A stretch of DNA of 64,000 nucleotides, taken from contig CAYJPV010000023.1 of the NCBI GenBank assembly GCA_964372095.1, forward strand, positions 29,900 to 93,899. Direction: 5' to 3'. The notes under the pieces were generated by a model, which saw only the letters and a list, made by a program, of their open reading frames with translations, had not been told where the DNA came from and searched no databases. The DNA comes from CAYJPV01 sp964372095. Its GTDB lineage: Bacteria > Acidobacteriota > Vicinamibacteria > Vicinamibacterales > JAKQTR01. Below are positions 15,533 through 23,384 of the stretch, piece after piece (position 1 is the stretch's first letter; each line of letters begins with the position of its first letter). Made by a program: the position numbers and the translations under genes.

Positions 15533-18031
15533 ATGTTTGCGGTCATGCCGAATCTGAACGCGGTCTCCTTCGGCGGCGTCAAGGTCGGTCCGTCGGCGAC
15601 TGTCAACCTGGTGAGCATCAACGCGGGTTCGGCGCCCGCTCCCGTCTCGCAGCTGTCGCTGCGGTGGCAGACGCTCCAACGGGATCCCAGTCTCTTCGCG
15701 CTGCTCACGTGGCACACGCGCATCTCCGACTTCGCCGGGCGCGAGCACGAACTGGCGCAGCTGCGGGCATGGATCGCCGAAGACACGCCCGTGTCGGTGA
15801 AGTTCCTCACGGGTCCCGGCGGAAGCGGCAAGAGTCGACTCGCTGCGGAGCTCGCCGAAGGGCTGCAGAAGTGGGGCTGGGCCGCGGGGTTCGCCGACCT
15901 CCGCGCACCGAGCCACTACGCCATCGGGAGGAACGGCACCCTGCTGATCGCCGATTACCCCGAGGATTACCGCGCCGAAGCGCTGGACGTCCTGAGGGAT
16001 CTGGCCACGTGCGAACACCGGGGGGCGCCGCTGCGCGTCCTGTTCCTCAGCCGGACGGGAATCGAGGCATGGGAGCAGAGCATCCACGACGCTCGGGCAG
16101 CCGCGTTGGTCAGTACGACACCCGTTGGTCTGAGGCCACTCGCCCCGGCCGCGGCGCACCGCGTCTTCACTAGCGCGCAGCGCAAGGCAGCCGAGGCCCT
16201 CGGCGTCGACCCGCCCTTGGGACTCACGGAGGAAGCCCTCGCGGAGTGGGTGGCCCTCGCCCCTGAGCACGCCCGCGCCCTGTTCGTGCTGGCGGCCGCA
16301 CTGCATACGGTGTTGAACCCGGACGACGATGTGATCCGGTACGCCGGCGGTGACGTCATACGCCAAATCGTGGACCGGGAGTTGTCGCGACTCCGAGAGT
16401 CGGCACGCCATCACGGGTTCGGCGATCCTGACGCCCTGGCGCGCCTCGTGGCGCTCACGGCCCTGGCCGGGGATGTCCCGTGGGACCGCGTCGCCGAATG
16501 GGCTGCGCAGCCAGAGTTGGCGTTGGGGCTGGACTCCGACGGTCCGACGCCGTTGCGCGTGCGGCTGAGAGAGGCGGGCGTGCTCGTCGAGGGTGTGGTC
16601 AACGCTCCCACCCCGGACATGCTCGCGGCGGTCTTGGCGGGCACGGTCCTGGGCAACAGGCTCGAATCGACCCACGCTCCCGAGCGGGTGTGGGCCGCCA
16701 TGCAAGACAACATCGCGGTCGGCTTGGCCCGGTTGGGACGCGCGGCCTACGACGCGGAGTTCGTCGTGGGGTGGCACGATGCGGGCCTCACGGCGTGGCT
16801 GCCGGCCGCCCTCTCGGGCCACGTCGATCGCTGTCGAGCCGTCGCACCCTATGTCGGGTCCACATCGCTTCCCCTCGGACTGGTACCCGGTGCGGTGACC
16901 GTCTGGGAAACGCTGCGCGATGCCACCAACGACGCAGCCGAGAAGGCGCGATGCCTGAACAACCTCGGCGTTCGCTTGGGTGCGCTGGGGCGCCGGGAGG
17001 CCGCGCTGGCGGCCACCGAGGAGGCGGTCACGATCCGCCGCACGCTGGCGCAGGAGCAGCCCGACGCGTTCCTGCCCGACTTGGCCATGAGCCTGAACAA
17101 CCTCGGCGGCGACTTGAGTGCGTTGGGGCGCCGGGAGGCCGCGCTGGCGGCCATCGAGGAGGCGGTCACGATCCGCCGCACGCTGGCGCAGGCCCGGCCC
17201 GACGCGTTCCTGCCGAACCTCGCCAACTGCCTGAACAACCTCGGCATTGGCTTGAGTGAGTTGGGGCGCCGGGAGGCCGCGCTGGCGGCCACCGAGGAGG
17301 CGGTCATGCACTACCGCACGCTGGCGCAGGCACAGCCCGACGCGTTCCTGCCCGACCTCGCCGGCAGCCTGAACAGCCTCGGCATTCGCTTGAGTGCGCT
17401 GGGGCGCCGGGAGGCCGCGCTGGCGGCCACCGAGGAGGCGGTCACGCACTACCGCACGCTGGCGCAGGCACGGCCCGACGCGTTCCTGCCCGACGTGGCC
17501 ATGAGCCTGAACAACCTCGGCAATCGCTTGAGCGCGCTGGGGCGCCGGGAGGCCGCGCTGGCGGCCACCGAGGAGGCGGTCACCCACTGCCGTACCCTGG
17601 CGCAGGCGCGGCCCGACGCGTTCCTGCCCGACCTCGCCGGAGGCCTGAACAATCTCGGTATTCGCTTGAGCGGGCTGGGGCGCCGGGAGGCCGCGCTGGC
17701 GGCCACCGAGGAGGCGGTCACGCACTACNNNNNNNNNNNNNNNNNNNNNNNNNNNNNNNNNNNNNNNNNNNNNNNNNNNNNNNNNNNNNNNNNNNNNNNN
17801 NNNNNNNNNNNNNNNNNNNNNNNNNNNNCCGCGCTGGCGGCCACCGAGGAGGCGGTCACGCACTACCGCACGCTGGCGCAGGCGCGGCCCGACGCGTTCC
17901 TGCCGGACCTCGCCAAGAGCCTGAACAACCTCGGCGCGGACCTGAGTGAGCTCGGGCGCCTGGAGGACGCGCGGGCGGCCACCGAGGAGGCGGCTGCGAT
18001 CCACCGTCGTCTGGCAGGGCACCTCTCGTAA
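15533..18031 (+). CDS. STAND NTPase with C-terminal TPR array (putative defence gene)
   Basis: ATG 15533 follows AGGAGG at ideal spacing. The product (832 residues as given, including unknowns) has a short N terminus of about 60 residues with no recognisable effector, a NACHT/NB-ARC-type ATPase with Walker A GPGGSGKS (94-101), Walker B LLIADYPED (137-145) and LSRTG (172-176), then a helical region. From residue 475 come 46-residue TPR-like units (LNNLGxxL, GRREAALAATEEAV, PDAFLPDLA). Opposite in strand to all neighbours, it interrupts the late gene series, as accessory cargo does. STAND ATPases with repeat sensors are known anti-phage proteins (Avs, bacterial NACHT). Specificity and effector mechanism are unknown. 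Confidence 0.8.
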   Translation: MFAVMPNLNAVSFGGVKVGPSATVNLVSINAGSAPAPVSQLSLRWQTLQRDPSLFALLTWHTRISDFAGREHELAQLRAWIAEDTPVSVKFLTGPGGSGKSRLAAELAEGLQKWGWAAGFADLRAPSHYAIGRNGTLLIADYPEDYRAEALDVLRDLATCEHRGAPLRVLFLSRTGIEAWEQSIHDARAAALVSTTPVGLRPLAPAAAHRVFTSAQRKAAEALGVDPPLGLTEEALAEWVALAPEHARALFVLAAALHTVLNPDDDVIRYAGGDVIRQIVDRELSRLRESARHHGFGDPDALARLVALTALAGDVPWDRVAEWAAQPELALGLDSDGPTPLRVRLREAGVLVEGVVNAPTPDMLAAVLAGTVLGNRLESTHAPERVWAAMQDNIAVGLARLGRAAYDAEFVVGWHDAGLTAWLPAALSGHVDRCRAVAPYVGSTSLPLGLVPGAVTVWETLRDATNDAAEKARCLNNLGVRLGALGRREAALAATEEAVTIRRTLAQEQPDAFLPDLAMSLNNLGGDLSALGRREAALAAIEEAVTIRRTLAQARPDAFLPNLANCLNNLGIGLSELGRREAALAATEEAVMHYRTLAQAQPDAFLPDLAGSLNSLGIRLSALGRREAALAATEEAVTHYRTLAQARPDAFLPDVAMSLNNLGNRLSALGRREAALAATEEAVTHCRTLAQARPDAFLPDLAGGLNNLGIRLSGLGRREAALAATEEAVTHYXXXXXXXXXXXXXXXXXXXXXXXXXXXXXXXXXXALAATEEAVTHYRTLAQARPDAFLPDLAKSLNNLGADLSELGRLEDARAATEEAAAIHRRLAGHLS
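16955..18000 (+). repeat. Near-identical 138-bp tandem repeats encoding TPR units
   Basis: Units begin at 16955, 17093, 17231, 17369, 17507 and 17645, one start falls in the N gap (17783), and the last begins at 17921. The period is exactly 138 bp (46 codons). The block around GCGCCGGGAGGCCGCGCTGG is nearly invariant, while a few codons vary (for example NNLG/NSLG, TIRR/THYR). Such similarity at DNA level implies recent duplication or gene conversion. Confidence 0.9.
17729..17828. other. Assembly gap (100 N)
   Basis: The gap lies inside the TPR repeat array. It begins after a CACTAC and ends before CCGCGCTGG. In intact units these two anchors are also separated by exactly 100 bases (for example 17453-17552). 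The displayed frame and period are therefore preserved, but the true number of repeat units is unknown. Confidence 0.95.
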
Positions 18032-18105
18032 CGCGCGAATACGCGAACGCCGCCACGGCCATCCGCCAGCGTCGATGCCCGACCGTCCGGCCGCCATCGC
18101 CATAC

Positions 18106-18438
18106 TCATCGTCCAAACCCGCCTTCGTCCGCCACGCACTTCGCGCTGTTGCAGGACCTGCAGCTCGGCATCCAGTTCGACCGGTCCCAGAACAGCCGCG
18201 CGTCGCCACGGTGCGGCACCCGATGGTCGACGAGCTGCGACGGTCGGGGGCAGTAGGCGCAGGTCGGATGGCGCTCGAGCCAGGCCTTCGACTCTCGGCG
18301 CCACCGGGCGTCGTACAACCGGGCCGAAGCGGATAGCCGGGTTCCATCGGGCTCGCGGCCGTGACTGTGCGTCGGGCAGTGGCCCACGTTCGGGCACAGC
18401 GGGTGCCGGCACGGTCGGAGCGGGGCGTACGGGCTCAC
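18106..18438 (-). CDS. HNH endonuclease
   Basis: 110 residues from GTG 18438, which overlaps the preceding stop as GTGA. It has the phage HNH layout: N-terminal Cys/His cluster (PCRHPLCPNVGHC), RLYDARWRRESKAWLERHP, the first zinc pair CAYC, the catalytic LVDHRVPHRGD, NW and a second pair CRSCN. In HK97-like phages such enzymes assist terminase-dependent packaging and usually sit next to TerS. Here the STAND gene and the modification cassette intervene. Confidence 0.88.
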   Translation of the reverse strand: MSPYAPLRPCRHPLCPNVGHCPTHSHGREPDGTRLSASARLYDARWRRESKAWLERHPTCAYCPRPSQLVDHRVPHRGDARLFWDRSNWMPSCRSCNSAKCVADEGGFGR

Positions 18439-18602
18439 GCGTCGTCTCTGTTCGCCCGCGTGAAGGCGGCGATCGCCGCGCGGACGCGTGTGACGACCAC
18501 GAGCAGACACCAGGCCGCGGCGACCAGCACGACCGCCACCAGCATCAGTCCCGCGATGAGAAGCTCGAGGTCCGAGACCGCATCGAAGTTGCGGGGGATC
18601 AC
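18435..18602 (-). CDS. Small single-pass membrane protein
   Basis: GTG 18602 overlaps the RusA stop (GTGA), and the TGA overlaps the HNH start (GTGA), giving 55 residues. Residues about 14-38 form one membrane helix (LLIAGLMLVAVVLVAAAWCL), then a basic tail. The double four-base overlap is good evidence that it is translated. It is not a recognised family; a holin-like or membrane-tethering role is possible but unsupported. Confidence 0.6.
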   Translation of the reverse strand: MIPRNFDAVSDLELLIAGLMLVAVVLVAAAWCLLVVVTRVRAAIAAFTRANRDDA

Positions 18603-19033
18603 GCACGCACCTCCCGTCCCGCTGGGTGGTCAACCGCCAGCGTCACCCGCGACCACCGATGCGGCGCCTGGTAGGGACTCACCGCCTGGCTCACGTGCAG
18701 CGCGATGGCCCGCGGGTTGTCGTCCCGGATCAACTCGAGCGCTTTCAGGGCATCCAACAGCGGCTTGAGTCCCCCCGTCAGGTTGTCTTCATCCAGCCAG
18801 TGATGCGGCGGGGCGTACCGGATCACCGACACGTCCACGCGCGTCTGCGGCGGGCGCGGCCAGAAGCGGGTGGCCATCACCCCCTGACTGCGCGCCTCGA
18901 GGAGGGCGTCATTCACATGCCGCAGCCACCGCTGCCGAAGGTCGCGATACTTCCATCGGGCAACGGCCGGCGTCGTGTTCGCCCAGTGGTTGAGACTGGG
19001 CGTCGTTGCGAGGATCGTGAGGTCGAGCGTCAT
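18599..19033 (-). CDS. RusA-like Holliday junction resolvase
   Basis: 144 residues from ATG 19033. The diagnostic blocks are SLNHWANTTPAVARWKYRDL, VDVSVIRYAPPHHWLDEDN, LKPLLDALKALELIRDDNPR. The acidic residues of D-E-D-N and D-D, together with K, make the RusA active site. It resolves four-way junctions in phage recombination or replication. It overlaps the initiator gene (19030) and the small membrane protein gene by four bases each. Confidence 0.88.
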   Translation of the reverse strand: MTLDLTILATTPSLNHWANTTPAVARWKYRDLRQRWLRHVNDALLEARSQGVMATRFWPRPPQTRVDVSVIRYAPPHHWLDEDNLTGGLKPLLDALKALELIRDDNPRAIALHVSQAVSPYQAPHRWSRVTLAVDHPAGREVRA

Positions 19034-20028
19034 GCGGCCTCGGCGACCAATAGCTCCACCCGCAGGCCGGCGCGGACGGCATCGGCCGCCGTGGCGAGCG
19101 CCTCGAGGTAGTGGCTGCGGATCCACTCCGCGTGAATCTTCTCCGGCACTTGGACGACGAGGAGCTCGCCGTCGTCCCGCACGGCCCGCGCGTCGCCGAA
19201 CCACGTGTGCAGGTCATGCCGCCTCAACCGGAGTTGCAGTTCGGCGAAGATCTCGCCCCAGATCCCGTCGCGCTCGGTGCACGGCCTGGACGGCGACCAG
19301 CGTTGGGACGACCGCCCTACCGCACCGCCCAGGCGCTCCTTCCACCGGGCACGCCACCATGCGAAGTCGTCTTCGGCCACGGCCTGGCCGGCGAAGTCGG
19401 CGCTCACCTCGCGATACCACGCCCGCAGCTGCTCGTCCGCCTCGGCCTCGTCGGGGATGCCGCTCTTGCGCACCAGCTCGCGATGCAGGGCCGCCGGCAC
19501 GCAGCACGGGTCTAGACAGGCCGCGTGTGACCGATGCGGCCCTTCGGCCACGGCTCCGCCCTTTGCAGCCTTCGCGCGCGCGCGTGGTGTGTGTGTACTT
19601 GTACTGTACGTACTGGATGGATCCCCCGGCGGATTGCCGGGGGTGGGGTGACACGGCTGTCGCCCCGGCAGATTGCCGGGGGTGACAGATTGCCGGGGGT
19701 GACAATCTGCCGGGGGTGACACCCTGCCGGGGGTCGCCGGCCGAGGCTCAACGGCGCCCGCCGGCAGTGACGCCTGCATCACCACCGTGTAGACGCTCGA
19801 GCGACCCGATCGGCGGTCCACGCGCAGTTCACCCAGGGCTTCGAGGCGGACCAGGCTGCGCTGGACCGTACGCACATCCATGCGGCTCTTCGCCGCGAGG
19901 GCGTCGACCGAGGGCCACGCGTCCAGCCCCTCGTCGTTGGTGCGATCGGCAATCGCCAGCAACACAAGGCGGTCCGAACCCGTGGACCGACTCGACTCGA
20001 ACACCCAGGTCATCACACGCACGCTCAC
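19030..20028 (-). CDS. Phage replication initiator: winged helix plus DnaA N-terminal-like domain
   Basis: 332 residues. Residues 15-80 are a winged helix of the phage initiator type (DRLVLLAIADRTNDEGLDAW, RTVQRSLVRLEALGELRVDR). Residues 95-150 are a low-complexity linker encoded over an iteron array. Residues 256-312 (IWGEIFAELQLRLRRHDLHT, then VVQVPEKIHAEWIRSHYLEAL in part) match the DnaA domain I pattern, which in DnaA binds DnaB helicase and DiaA/HobA-like partners. The fusion suggests an O-like protein that binds the origin and recruits the host helicase. The start MSVRVMTWVFESSRSTGSDR is clear. Confidence 0.8.
   Translation of the reverse strand: MSVRVMTWVFESSRSTGSDRLVLLAIADRTNDEGLDAWPSVDALAAKSRMDVRTVQRSLVRLEALGELRVDRRSGRSSVYTVVMQASLPAGAVEPRPATPGRVSPPADCHPRQSVTPGNLPGRQPCHPTPGNPPGDPSSTYSTSTHTPRARAKAAKGGAVAEGPHRSHAACLDPCCVPAALHRELVRKSGIPDEAEADEQLRAWYREVSADFAGQAVAEDDFAWWRARWKERLGGAVGRSSQRWSPSRPCTERDGIWGEIFAELQLRLRRHDLHTWFGDARAVRDDGELLVVQVPEKIHAEWIRSHYLEALATAADAVRAGLRVELLVAEAA
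19635..19740. repeat. 17-bp iterons: probable phage replication origin inside the initiator gene
   Basis: TGCCGGGGGTGACA-type direct repeats start at 19674, 19691, 19708 and 19725, spaced exactly 17 bp; an extra copy starts at 19635. Because 17 is not a multiple of three, each copy is read in a different frame (TPGR, SPPAD, HPRQ, TPGN in the protein). The DNA rather than the peptide is therefore what is repeated. Lambda has its origin iterons inside gene O in the same way. A less GC-rich stretch (about 19590-19620) lies beside it and could be the unwinding region. Confidence 0.75.
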
Positions 20029-20100
20029 AACAGACCCTCCCTGGTGACGGCGGTGGGGACAACGGGCTTCCGCCCGTCATCCCCACCCGGGGGCCACCGA

Positions 20101-20331
20101 CTACCCGCGTTGCCCGTCCTGCTCCGCGAGCCTCCAGGCCAGCCACGCCCGTTGCAGGGCCTTGGCGCGGGCGCCGCGGCGGCCTTTGCCGGGCAGCGCC
20201 CGTGCCACGCGGCGCGGCCCGATCACAATCCCCGTGCTCACCCGCCCACACCGCCGGCACTTCGCGGCCAGTCGGCCGGGCTCGACACGGAGATCGTCGT
20301 CGTGGCCGAGGGCGAGACAGCGCGCGTTCAC
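20101..20331 (-). CDS. Small zinc-ribbon-like phage protein
   Basis: 76 residues from GTG 20331, overlapping the upstream stop as GTGA. It contains CLALGHDD and KCRRCGRVS (CxxC) followed by a strongly basic helix (RRVARALPGKGRRGARAKAL). It may bind nucleic acid. No family recognised. Confidence 0.6.
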   Translation of the reverse strand: MNARCLALGHDDDLRVEPGRLAAKCRRCGRVSTGIVIGPRRVARALPGKGRRGARAKALQRAWLAWRLAEQDGQRG

Positions 20332-20756
20332 CGCGTGCCCACCAAGGAGGGCACCGTGCCCGCCCGATCGCGGGTGCCGTCCCAGACCACGTCGAACTGC
20401 GCCGTCACGCTGTACCGCCGCTTGGTGGTTTCCCCCTCCGCCACGACGGCGCCGGCCTTCACGAGACGCTGGACGGCGTGGTCAACCTGGCTCGAGGTCA
20501 CCCCAGTAACCTGGCGTATCTCGGGCTTCGCCAGGGGCTTCGTCGCCGCGCGAAAGGCGCGCGCGACCTTGGCCACGGTACCGAGCGAGAGAGCGCGGTC
20601 ACGGTCGGACGGAGGCGCGGGCGTCGCGTCGGCCGGAGACGAGGCGGCGCCCGCCACCCGGCCCCCGGCGTGAATTCGTTGCAGGAGCCCGATCGCGTGG
20701 TCAAGATCGGCGCGCCGGTGTTGCAGTTCGGTGATGGCCCGCTGGATGGCGCTCAT
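20328..20756 (-). CDS. Winged-helix phage protein
   Basis: 142 residues from ATG 20756 (ATGA overlap with the ParB-family gene). An N-terminal helix pair (MSAIQRAITELQHRRADLDH, AIGLLQRIH) is followed by an HTH region (GTVAKVARAFRAATKPLAKP, EIRQVTGVTSSQVDHAVQRL, VKAGAVVAEGETTKRRYSVT) resembling a MarR-like or FinO-independent winged helix. Probably a DNA-binding accessory protein of the replication region; the specific role is unknown. Confidence 0.65.
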   Translation of the reverse strand: MSAIQRAITELQHRRADLDHAIGLLQRIHAGGRVAGAASSPADATPAPPSDRDRALSLGTVAKVARAFRAATKPLAKPEIRQVTGVTSSQVDHAVQRLVKAGAVVAEGETTKRRYSVTAQFDVVWDGTRDRAGTVPSLVGTR

Positions 20757-22294
20757 CGCTTCGCTCCCTTCTTCGTCGACGTCTTGGCGGCGGCCGACTT
20801 GCGGACCGGCTTCGTCGTCCTCGCGGCCCTCTTGGTGACCGGCGCAGGCGCGGTTGGCGCGTCGAGCGTCGCGGCGGCGTCCTTGAGTGCGGCCTTCAGA
20901 TCGAACGCGCACCCGACCTCCTTCAGGGCGCGCGTCGCCTCGCCCACGTTCCACAAGCGCGAAAGCGTGCGAGCGAGCACCCACGCACGCCCGAAGGTCT
21001 TGTGCGTGACACTCCCGACGGCGCTGAGCACGATCTGGTGGGTCTCCCCGTGGAGGCCCAAGGCCTCGGCGAGGTGCGTATCCTTGGTCGGTACCTTGGC
21101 GGTGGCCGCCACGATGGCCTGAGTCACCTGCGGCTGCACGATCGCCCAGATCTGCCGGTCACGTTCCTGCCGGGCCTGCTCCCGCTTCCACTGGTCCTGC
21201 GCCGACTCGCGGGATGCCGTCGCGGGCGCGTGTCGTTGCGCCTTCTCGCGGCGCAGACGCTCGACCTTCCAGTGGGTGTCGCAGGCCTTGTTGACGCAGA
21301 CCTCGAAGCACTCGCCCTGCCCCGGGCCCACGACCACCACACCCAACACGGAGGCCTCGCAGACGGCGCCGCCGTCTTGTCCGTCGGCACGCTTCCAGCT
21401 GCTCACGCAGTAGGTGCGGTCCCCGTCGGCGTCGCGGGCGTCCTGCTGCACGAAGCTGTCGCGCGTGATGGAGACGACCTTGCGCTTGCGGCCGGGCTGC
21501 GCCTCGGCTATCGCCACCCGCTCGGCGACCGGTCCGAAGTCCAGCGGCGCGGCCGCGGCGGCGTGCTGCACATTGAACCGCACGTACCGAGCGATATTTC
21601 TCACCAGCTCCCGGACGGACACCGCTTTGACGCCGTCCCATGGGCCCGGCTCGCGGTCGTCCGCCTCGTCCAGGAGCGAGTCCTCGCGTTCGAAGAGGCC
21701 GCGGCCGTCGCGGACTTCGGGGTCGAGGAGGCGCGCTTGGTCGGCGGCAGTCAGCTTCGACAACACGATCGCGTGTTGGACGGTGATGCGGTCGGTCTCG
21801 AGGAGCGCCTGAGCCTCGGGTGCCAGCTGGAGCAGCCGAATGCGGTCCCAGACGTACCGCTCAGGCTTGCCGACACGCGCCGCGATCGACGCCGGCGACG
21901 TCTCGGCGCGGAGGAGCGCCTGGAAGCTGCGGGCCTCGTCGAGCGGGCGGATGTCCTCGCGCTGGAGGTTCTCGATGATGGCCACCTCGCGCGCCTGGTC
22001 ATCGTCCAGATCGCGGACAACGACCGGCACCGTCGCGAGGCGGGCGAGCCGGGCGGCCTGATACCGCCGATGGCCGGCAACGATTTCGAACCGGGGCTCG
22101 CTTGGATCAGGGCTGGCCCCGACCTCGTGGTCGTCCGGTAGCACGCGGCGGACGAGCAGCGGCGTGAGGATGCCCTGCACGCGGATGCTCTCGACGAGTT
22201 CGGCGAGCGTCGCCTCCGCCACGAGGCCGCGTGGGTTCCACGGAGCCGGGCGTAGCGCCTCGAGCGGCAACGTGGCCGGCAAACGCGGCGTCAT
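20753..22294 (-). CDS. ParB/RepB/Spo0J-family protein
   Basis: 513 residues. The N terminus is a full ParB-N domain: LRPAPWNPR, ELVESIRVQGILTPLLVR, EIVAGHRRYQAARLA, EVAIIENLQREDIRPLDEAR. The KorB-like HTH follows (RVGKPERYVWDRIRLLQLAP, ITVQHAIVLSKLTAADQARL). The long C terminus has a Cys pair region (CFEVCVNKACDTH) and a lysine/alanine-rich tail (KKGAKR). No ParA gene is nearby, so plasmid-like partition is unlikely in what is visible; in phages such proteins may act in replication or gene regulation. Overlaps both neighbours by four bases. Confidence 0.85.
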   Translation of the reverse strand: MTPRLPATLPLEALRPAPWNPRGLVAEATLAELVESIRVQGILTPLLVRRVLPDDHEVGASPDPSEPRFEIVAGHRRYQAARLARLATVPVVVRDLDDDQAREVAIIENLQREDIRPLDEARSFQALLRAETSPASIAARVGKPERYVWDRIRLLQLAPEAQALLETDRITVQHAIVLSKLTAADQARLLDPEVRDGRGLFEREDSLLDEADDREPGPWDGVKAVSVRELVRNIARYVRFNVQHAAAAAPLDFGPVAERVAIAEAQPGRKRKVVSITRDSFVQQDARDADGDRTYCVSSWKRADGQDGGAVCEASVLGVVVVGPGQGECFEVCVNKACDTHWKVERLRREKAQRHAPATASRESAQDQWKREQARQERDRQIWAIVQPQVTQAIVAATAKVPTKDTHLAEALGLHGETHQIVLSAVGSVTHKTFGRAWVLARTLSRLWNVGEATRALKEVGCAFDLKAALKDAAATLDAPTAPAPVTKRAARTTKPVRKSAAAKTSTKKGAKR

Positions 22295-22494
22295 GCCGCA
22301 CCGCGCTTGTGCAGGGCGCGCAGCACCGCGACCATGTCATCTTCAACGCGGTCGAGCGGGATCTCCGTCAGGCCCGCGCGTTCGCGCCAGAAGCGGAGCG
22401 CCGCTCGGCTCTTGCTGTGGCTGCGCCGTTCATGCCACCAGGCCGCCAGCGCGAGGAGGTTGCCCAGGATCAAGCCCACTATCCACACCCACAT
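22291..22494 (-). CDS. Small membrane-anchored phage protein
   Basis: 67 residues from ATG 22494. An N-terminal membrane helix (MWVWIVGLILGNLLALAAWW) is followed by a basic helix and an acidic C terminus (EIPLDRVEDDMVAVLRALHK). Overlaps the ParB-family start (ATGA) and the preceding HTH gene. Function unknown. Confidence 0.6.
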   Translation of the reverse strand: MWVWIVGLILGNLLALAAWWHERRSHSKSRAALRFWRERAGLTEIPLDRVEDDMVAVLRALHKRGAA

Positions 22495-22892
22495 ACCGCC
22501 CCCTGTTCTGCGGTGACCCTCGGCGGGCCCACCAGTTCGCCGCGATCTGTGAGAACCGCGTCGGATCGAAACGCCGCGTCGGCCTCGGCCCACCGGGCCG
22601 ACGACGCCCACACCGTGACCGGATGCCCGTAGCGCCCGGTGGCACGGCCCACCTCCCGAATCAGCCCGTCCTCACGCAGCCGGTGACGCAGGCTGCAGAC
22701 CGATGACAACGGGATGCCCGTCGCCTCGGCGATGCCCTGGTCCGTCGCCGCGCGGACGGTGTCCAGGTAGCGGACGATGCGGCGCTTCTTCTCGCCGCGC
22801 GTGGTGGCCACGGCCTCCGCGGCCAAGTAGCTGTGCTGTCGCGAGAGCGGCGTGCGGCCCGAGAATGGGATGCCGAGTTGGGTGTACGGCAT
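22479..22892 (-). CDS. Winged-helix DNA-binding phage protein
   Basis: 137 residues. KKRRIVRYLDTVRAATDQGI, AEATGIPLSSVCSLRHRLRE and DGLIREVGRATGRYGHPVTV form a winged helix-turn-helix of the kind that senses replication-region DNA. The N terminus resembles a short linker and the C terminus has a Cys pair (AVCGCG). Likely a regulator of the early operon; family not certain. Confidence 0.65.
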   Translation of the reverse strand: MPYTQLGIPFSGRTPLSRQHSYLAAEAVATTRGEKKRRIVRYLDTVRAATDQGIAEATGIPLSSVCSLRHRLREDGLIREVGRATGRYGHPVTVWASSARWAEADAAFRSDAVLTDRGELVGPPRVTAEQGAVCGCG

Positions 22893-22901
22893 CGCGCGTC
22901 T

Positions 22902-23384
22902 CTACGCCGTGACCACGCGCCCGCGCACGCGCAGCTTCAGAACCGCGATGGCGGCGATGGCTTCGTCCGCCTCGCGGTCGAAGCGGTCGGCTTCCTCGGT
23001 CGTCACCATCCCGTCGGCACACGCCGTGCCGTGGCACTGGAGCATCTCGCCGAACTCGCGGACGGTCCGGCCCAGTTGCTCGCCATCAACGCCACCGGCC
23101 TCCGGGCGCAGGAACACGCCACCCACGGCCCGGGCGAGGTAGGCCACGACCGCGTCGCTCTTCGACGCGAGCGTCAGGGGCACGACCTGGCGCAGGGGTG
23201 GGTAGTTGTCCTCGTCATAGAGGCTCAGCTGCTTGCCCAGCGTGCCTTCGGAGACGTTGCCGAGTTGCTCGGCCAGCTCGCGCACGGTGAGCGCGCCATG
23301 GTGACCGAGGCAGTCGAGGGCCTCTTTGAGACTGGTGGGCGTACACCGCTCGCCGGATCGGCAGCGTTTGGGCGTGTTGGTCAT
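22902..23384 (-). CDS. Phage regulatory protein CII-like
   Basis: 160 residues. The core SLKEALDCLGHHGALTVREL, AEQLGNVSEGTLGKQLSLYD and LTLASKSDAVVAYLARAVGG follows the pattern of the P2/CII-type regulatory family (HTH, then the long helix carrying the oligomer interface). The extended C terminus has a helix that looks like a dimerisation element (EADRFDREADEAIAAIAVLK). It probably controls the lysis-lysogeny choice or early transcription. Position in the early operon fits. Confidence 0.7.
   Translation of the reverse strand: MTNTPKRCRSGERCTPTSLKEALDCLGHHGALTVRELAEQLGNVSEGTLGKQLSLYDEDNYPPLRQVVPLTLASKSDAVVAYLARAVGGVFLRPEAGGVDGEQLGRTVREFGEMLQCHGTACADGMVTTEEADRFDREADEAIAAIAVLKLRVRGRVVTA

Noticed and set aside
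16955..18000. Diversity-generating retroelement or phase-variable target
   Set aside because: No reverse transcriptase or template repeat is visible in the window, and variation between units is not confined to adenine positions.
15338..18412. Minus-strand frame of over 1000 codons across the STAND gene
   Set aside because: It is the antisense shadow of the repeat-containing STAND gene; its apparent repeats (LLGGRQRGLPAPQ) are the complement of the TPR units.
20753..22294. Plasmid-type ParAB partition locus
   Set aside because: Only the ParB-family gene is present; no ParA ATPase or centromere-like repeats are seen next to it, and an integrase with a tRNA junction indicates an integrated phage.
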